Assembly (NCBI RefSeq): GCF_027744825.2 | Contig: NC_071342.1 | Span: 15,271,501-15,335,500 of the forward strand | DNA: 64,000 nt | DNA from: Synchiropus splendidus | Lineage: Eukaryota > Chordata > Actinopteri > Syngnathiformes > Callionymidae | Reading direction: 5' to 3' | Shown: in pieces, positions 61,095 to 64,000 of the stretch | How the letters are laid out: every line of letters begins with the position of its first letter | How positions within the stretch are numbered: position 1 is the stretch's first letter | The notes under the pieces: generated by a model | What the model was told of the DNA's origin: nothing | Databases searched by the model: none | What the model saw: only the letters and a program-made list of their open reading frames with translations | Translations under genes and position numbers: made by a program

Positions 61095-62102
61095 GTGGTG
61101 TGTTTTTGGATGCAGTTTAATACCAAACTTCTCGTTACCCCCGCACCTCCGTAGTTCCATCTTTTTAGTGAAACTTTTGTTCTGCATTCAAATAATCTAA
61201 TGAGTTTCATTTTTTTATTGATAGTGACATAATTATTTTATAATGTGATGAAAAATATCAATGTTCTCTGCTAATTAAGGCCTGCCACATTTGTGGCATC
61301 AAAGAGAAACAGAACTTTAATTGTATAAACTCAAACTCTAGACTGAAATGTTTGTTGAAGTCTGCAACCATAATTCATTTTTTATACATAATGTCAGATA
61401 AAATGTTATGTTACATTATGTATGTAGCTAGAACTGAAGTAACTGGACCTGTGGACCCTGAAATCACATGAAAATTAATATCATAAAGCATCAGTCAAAT
61501 ATAAAGATGTGTGGCGTGTGGCACCACGTTGGACCCAAGTGAGGAGACGAGATAACAGAAGTGTGAAGAAATGTTGGTACAACAATCAAGAGTTTCTTGC
61601 ATTTATTTATTTGTTGTTTTCTAAAAATTAATATTCATATTTTAGCTAAATTCAAGTCAAGTGTTAAAAGCACACCGTTCCTCATGTTTTCAGGTTGTTT
61701 TCATTTTGGGATGCTTCGCATCGCATCACAAAGTTCTTGCCAATACTCATCCCTTCAAGACAATTCAAAAAAGTATAGGAGAGTCGACAAAGATTTTAAC
61801 AAGGGAAGAGGCTAAGCGTGGCGGATGCTGGGTTCACTGGCAGAACTACGCAAAAAGAGAAAGAAAAAAATCCTGGACAAGGGAGGAGATAAATGATATA
61901 ACTGAGAAAGAGGCTGCTGAAAACGTGGGATGGAAGGAAACTGCAATGGTAGTTAAGTGCAGATAAAGGCATGTGAGAAGGCGAGGAAATGCAGTGAGAC
62001 ATTTACAAGAGTGGAAGGCCTGTACCCAACATGGAACATTCTGGTGTAAGTCAAGTCGAAATCAAAACTCAGGATATTCTTCAAATCCAAGATCGTGTAG
62101 AG
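61095..62102. other. AT-rich spacer
   Basis: A 101-codon plus-strand frame (61661-61966) has a Lys/Glu-rich C-terminal half but no recognised domain. No gene supported. Confidence 0.45.
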
Positions 62103-62283
62103 CAGGGGTGGCCAACCAGTCAGAGCATTGTTGCTGAAAAGAGCCTCATCCTACAAATATATAAGGACAATGAATAACAGGTGAAACACATGCCATAGGG
62201 AATGACAAAGTTTGGTGAAGAGCCACATGAAACTGGGAGAAGAGCCGCATGTGGCTCGGGAGCCAGGGGTTGGCCAGGTATAG
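62103..62283 (+). mobile_element. non-autonomous hAT element (clear)
   Basis: Left end caggggtggccaacc is complementary to ggttggcca at 62268-62276 near the right end, and the subterminal gagccgcatgtggctc is typical of small hAT elements. The flanks gtgtagag (62095-62102) and atgtagaa (62284-62291) match at 6 of 8 positions with T and A in the usual hAT places, a plausible decayed 8-base target duplication. The last CCCCTG of the right terminus is lost. No coding capacity. Confidence 0.75.
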
Positions 62284-62291
62284 ATGTAGAA

Positions 62292-63082
62292 GGATGTGTG
62301 TATCTTACGACATTCCTCTCAAATTAGGTCTTAAGATCGCAAAGCTCATTTGATGTTTACACCTCAGACAACATGTTTCAAATACAGAACTTACACACCT
62401 TGAGATCAAAGAGTCACTGGAGGTTGAAACTATTTCTCTGTTGCAGTGTGAAAAATCCTCCAAGGTCTCACTGAATTACTTTTCCCAGCAGCATGAATGT
62501 TGCTTTTCATTCCCCAACAAGTGGATGGCTTGCCGTTCCCCCTGTTGTGCCGTGCAAGTTAATAACTTCAGAGAAAGAAGCCTTTTCCATCAGTTTTAGT
62601 TGTCATGGCAGTTATTCCCACGCTGGGGCATTGTGCCGCACAAATCTCATCACGGTCTTGGAAAACTCAAAATAAGTCCTGAAACATTAACAGTTTATCA
62701 CTGTCAGATCTGGCAACGGGGGAGCAGGATTTTGTAATCTAAACTATCTTTTATGGAACTGACTTACTTCACAAAACGGACAGCAAATGCTCTTGGAGCC
62801 AGATCTTTACAGCCATTCCCCTCTCTGTGGCTAAATAGTGAGCTCACTTTACCACCCAGCTGCATTGCACAGCGCCCCAACCTGCAACTGTGTACAGAGG
62901 GAGAGCAAAGGAGTGTCGGAGGGAGGAGGGAGGCGAGGTTAGAAACCCCCTTTTTTATTACATTTCCTCCGCAGTGAAAGAGGAGGCAAGATGGACACTC
63001 CATATCTCCCTGCTGCGCCAGAAAACTCATCTAAATGGAAAACACATTGTCTTCATTATTTTGCGCTAGCTGAAAGAACAGG
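62292..63082. other. non-coding spacer
   Basis: No gene supported. 62740-63030 carries frames on both strands without domains. Confidence 0.45.
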
Positions 63083-63096
63083 GTTGTCATGGTAAC
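63083..63096 (+). promoter_or_regulatory. RFX X-box-like site
   Basis: GTTGTCATGGTAAC matches 13 of 14 positions of the X-box palindrome GTTGCCATGGYAAC bound by RFX factors. The surrounding DNA is GC-rich with a GGGCGGCCG word 20 bases downstream. Binding is inferred from the motif only. Confidence 0.4.
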
Positions 63097-63155
63097 AGCC
63101 ATCGGAGTGAGCACAAGCGGGCGGCCGAGGGGCTGGTTTTAGGGCCAGAGGAATG

Positions 63156-63178
63156 GAGAGAGAGAGAGAGCGAGAGAG
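63156..63178 (+). repeat. (GA)n microsatellite with one interruption
   Basis: Alternating GA with a single C interruption inside a purine-rich tract. Read directly. Confidence 0.9.
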
Positions 63179-64000
63179 GAGGAGGGTGGCAGTGAAGGGG
63201 GTGGGTGAAGGAGTAGAGATGAAGAGGGTGGAGGAAGACAATGCCGAGGTGGAGGGAAGAAAAGTAGGAAATCATTGGGTGAAATGGGAAATAAGCAGCG
63301 CTGGCTTGTGATTGAGAAGGAAAAAAAGAAAGTGAAGGGTTTGTGTGAGGAAGCAGGGAGTGTCGTTTCCACTGGAGCCAGTCGGCGGAAATGGCCGGTT
63401 AGTGTCTCTGAGAGAGCAGCTCAGAGGCTCTTATTCATTTCAAGCAAGACGGTAGATTTAACATCATAGAAAATCTCCTCCAACTGTGTGTGACCGCCGC
63501 GCCGCTGGTGGCCTGCGCATGTGCGCGCGCTTGCTTCTATATGTGCGAAAGCTTGTACTGACGTAACCTGGAGGGTGAAGCTTCGCCTGCTGGGTGAGCA
63601 TTTCACTACCTGGGGGTTCGGTAAACGCACTGAGTGGGCGACTTGTTCTGCCACTTCTGCGCCACTGGATGGACAACCTGTCTGGTTCTTCTGTCTTTGT
63701 TAGTTGGTCCCCTCAGCCGCAACACCATAACGCCCTTCATCAAATATTTACCCCTCCTCTACTGACACCACGGCCAAATAAAACCTAGTGCCAAGATGAT
63801 ATCTAATCCAGTCCAATCCTTCTCCTTGTCAACTTCATTCTCCTGCTCGTCTGATGCCGGGGCGGATTTTCCAGACGCCGCTGTCAGTTTAGCATCAGCT
63901 CGAGGATTAGGGCTGTTGCAGCGGCAAGAAAGAGACCTGGGTGAATGTTTATTTACCAGTCATTTCCTGCTTCCCTTTTCATATACCCCGTGGCATTTAT
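63179..64000. other. purine-rich then CpG-containing non-coding stretch
   Basis: 63179-63360 is purine-rich. 63480-63545 is dense in CpG (gccgcgccgc, gcgcgcgc). No ATG-plus-splice structure or domain supports a gene up to the window edge. Confidence 0.45.

Overview
The window reads as vertebrate nuclear DNA, most probably from a teleost fish. The basis is mixed. The sequence shows AT-leaning non-coding DNA with CpG scarcity, many simple-sequence tracts, and scattered short remnants of cut-and-paste transposons and LINEs. From memory, several of these resemble interspersed repeats common in fish genomes. No search was run, so the species and locus are not identified.

No protein-coding gene can be supported. 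The longest open frames are about 118-148 codons, with no recognisable domains, no coding-like neighbours and no credible multi-exon structure. That fits a large intron or a gene desert. A few stretches have splice-site architecture. The best are a 102-base, in-frame, phase-symmetric exon candidate at 21795-21896 (+), a non-coding exon candidate at 41535-41604 (+), a possible first exon on the minus strand ending at 20356, and a 21/33-base microexon candidate at 5510-5542 (+). All are predictions without transcript support.

Layout: 1-8 kb is mostly featureless, with one dispersed repeat at 3.4 kb and a microexon candidate at 5.5 kb. From 8-29 kb there are four copies of a roughly 0.4 kb element with CAGGGTTTCC/GGAAACCCTG ends; a fifth lies at 42.5 kb. 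This stretch also holds a LINE remnant (22.5 kb), a possible hAT BED-finger remnant (25.5 kb), a near-perfect 25-bp hairpin (27.19 kb), GC-rich blocks (17.9 and 20.4 kb) and several blocks that look like conserved regulatory elements (8.0, 11.7, 25.9, 27.6 kb). From 29-43 kb there are more repeat remnants and AT-rich spacer. From 43-57 kb come compound GATA/GACA and (TA)43 microsatellites and further regulatory-looking blocks (43.1, 46.5, 54.2, 56.5, 57.3 kb). From 57-64 kb there are hAT-like remnants, an LTR-like block, a fish-type dispersed repeat at 60.9 kb and an RFX X-box-like site at 63.08 kb.

The main interpretation is a regulatory landscape: candidate cis-regulatory blocks rich in homeodomain, octamer, SOX and AP-1-like words, separated by decayed transposons. 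Conservation was not measured, so each regulatory call is an inference from base composition and motif clustering. I found no evidence for a novel multi-gene system.
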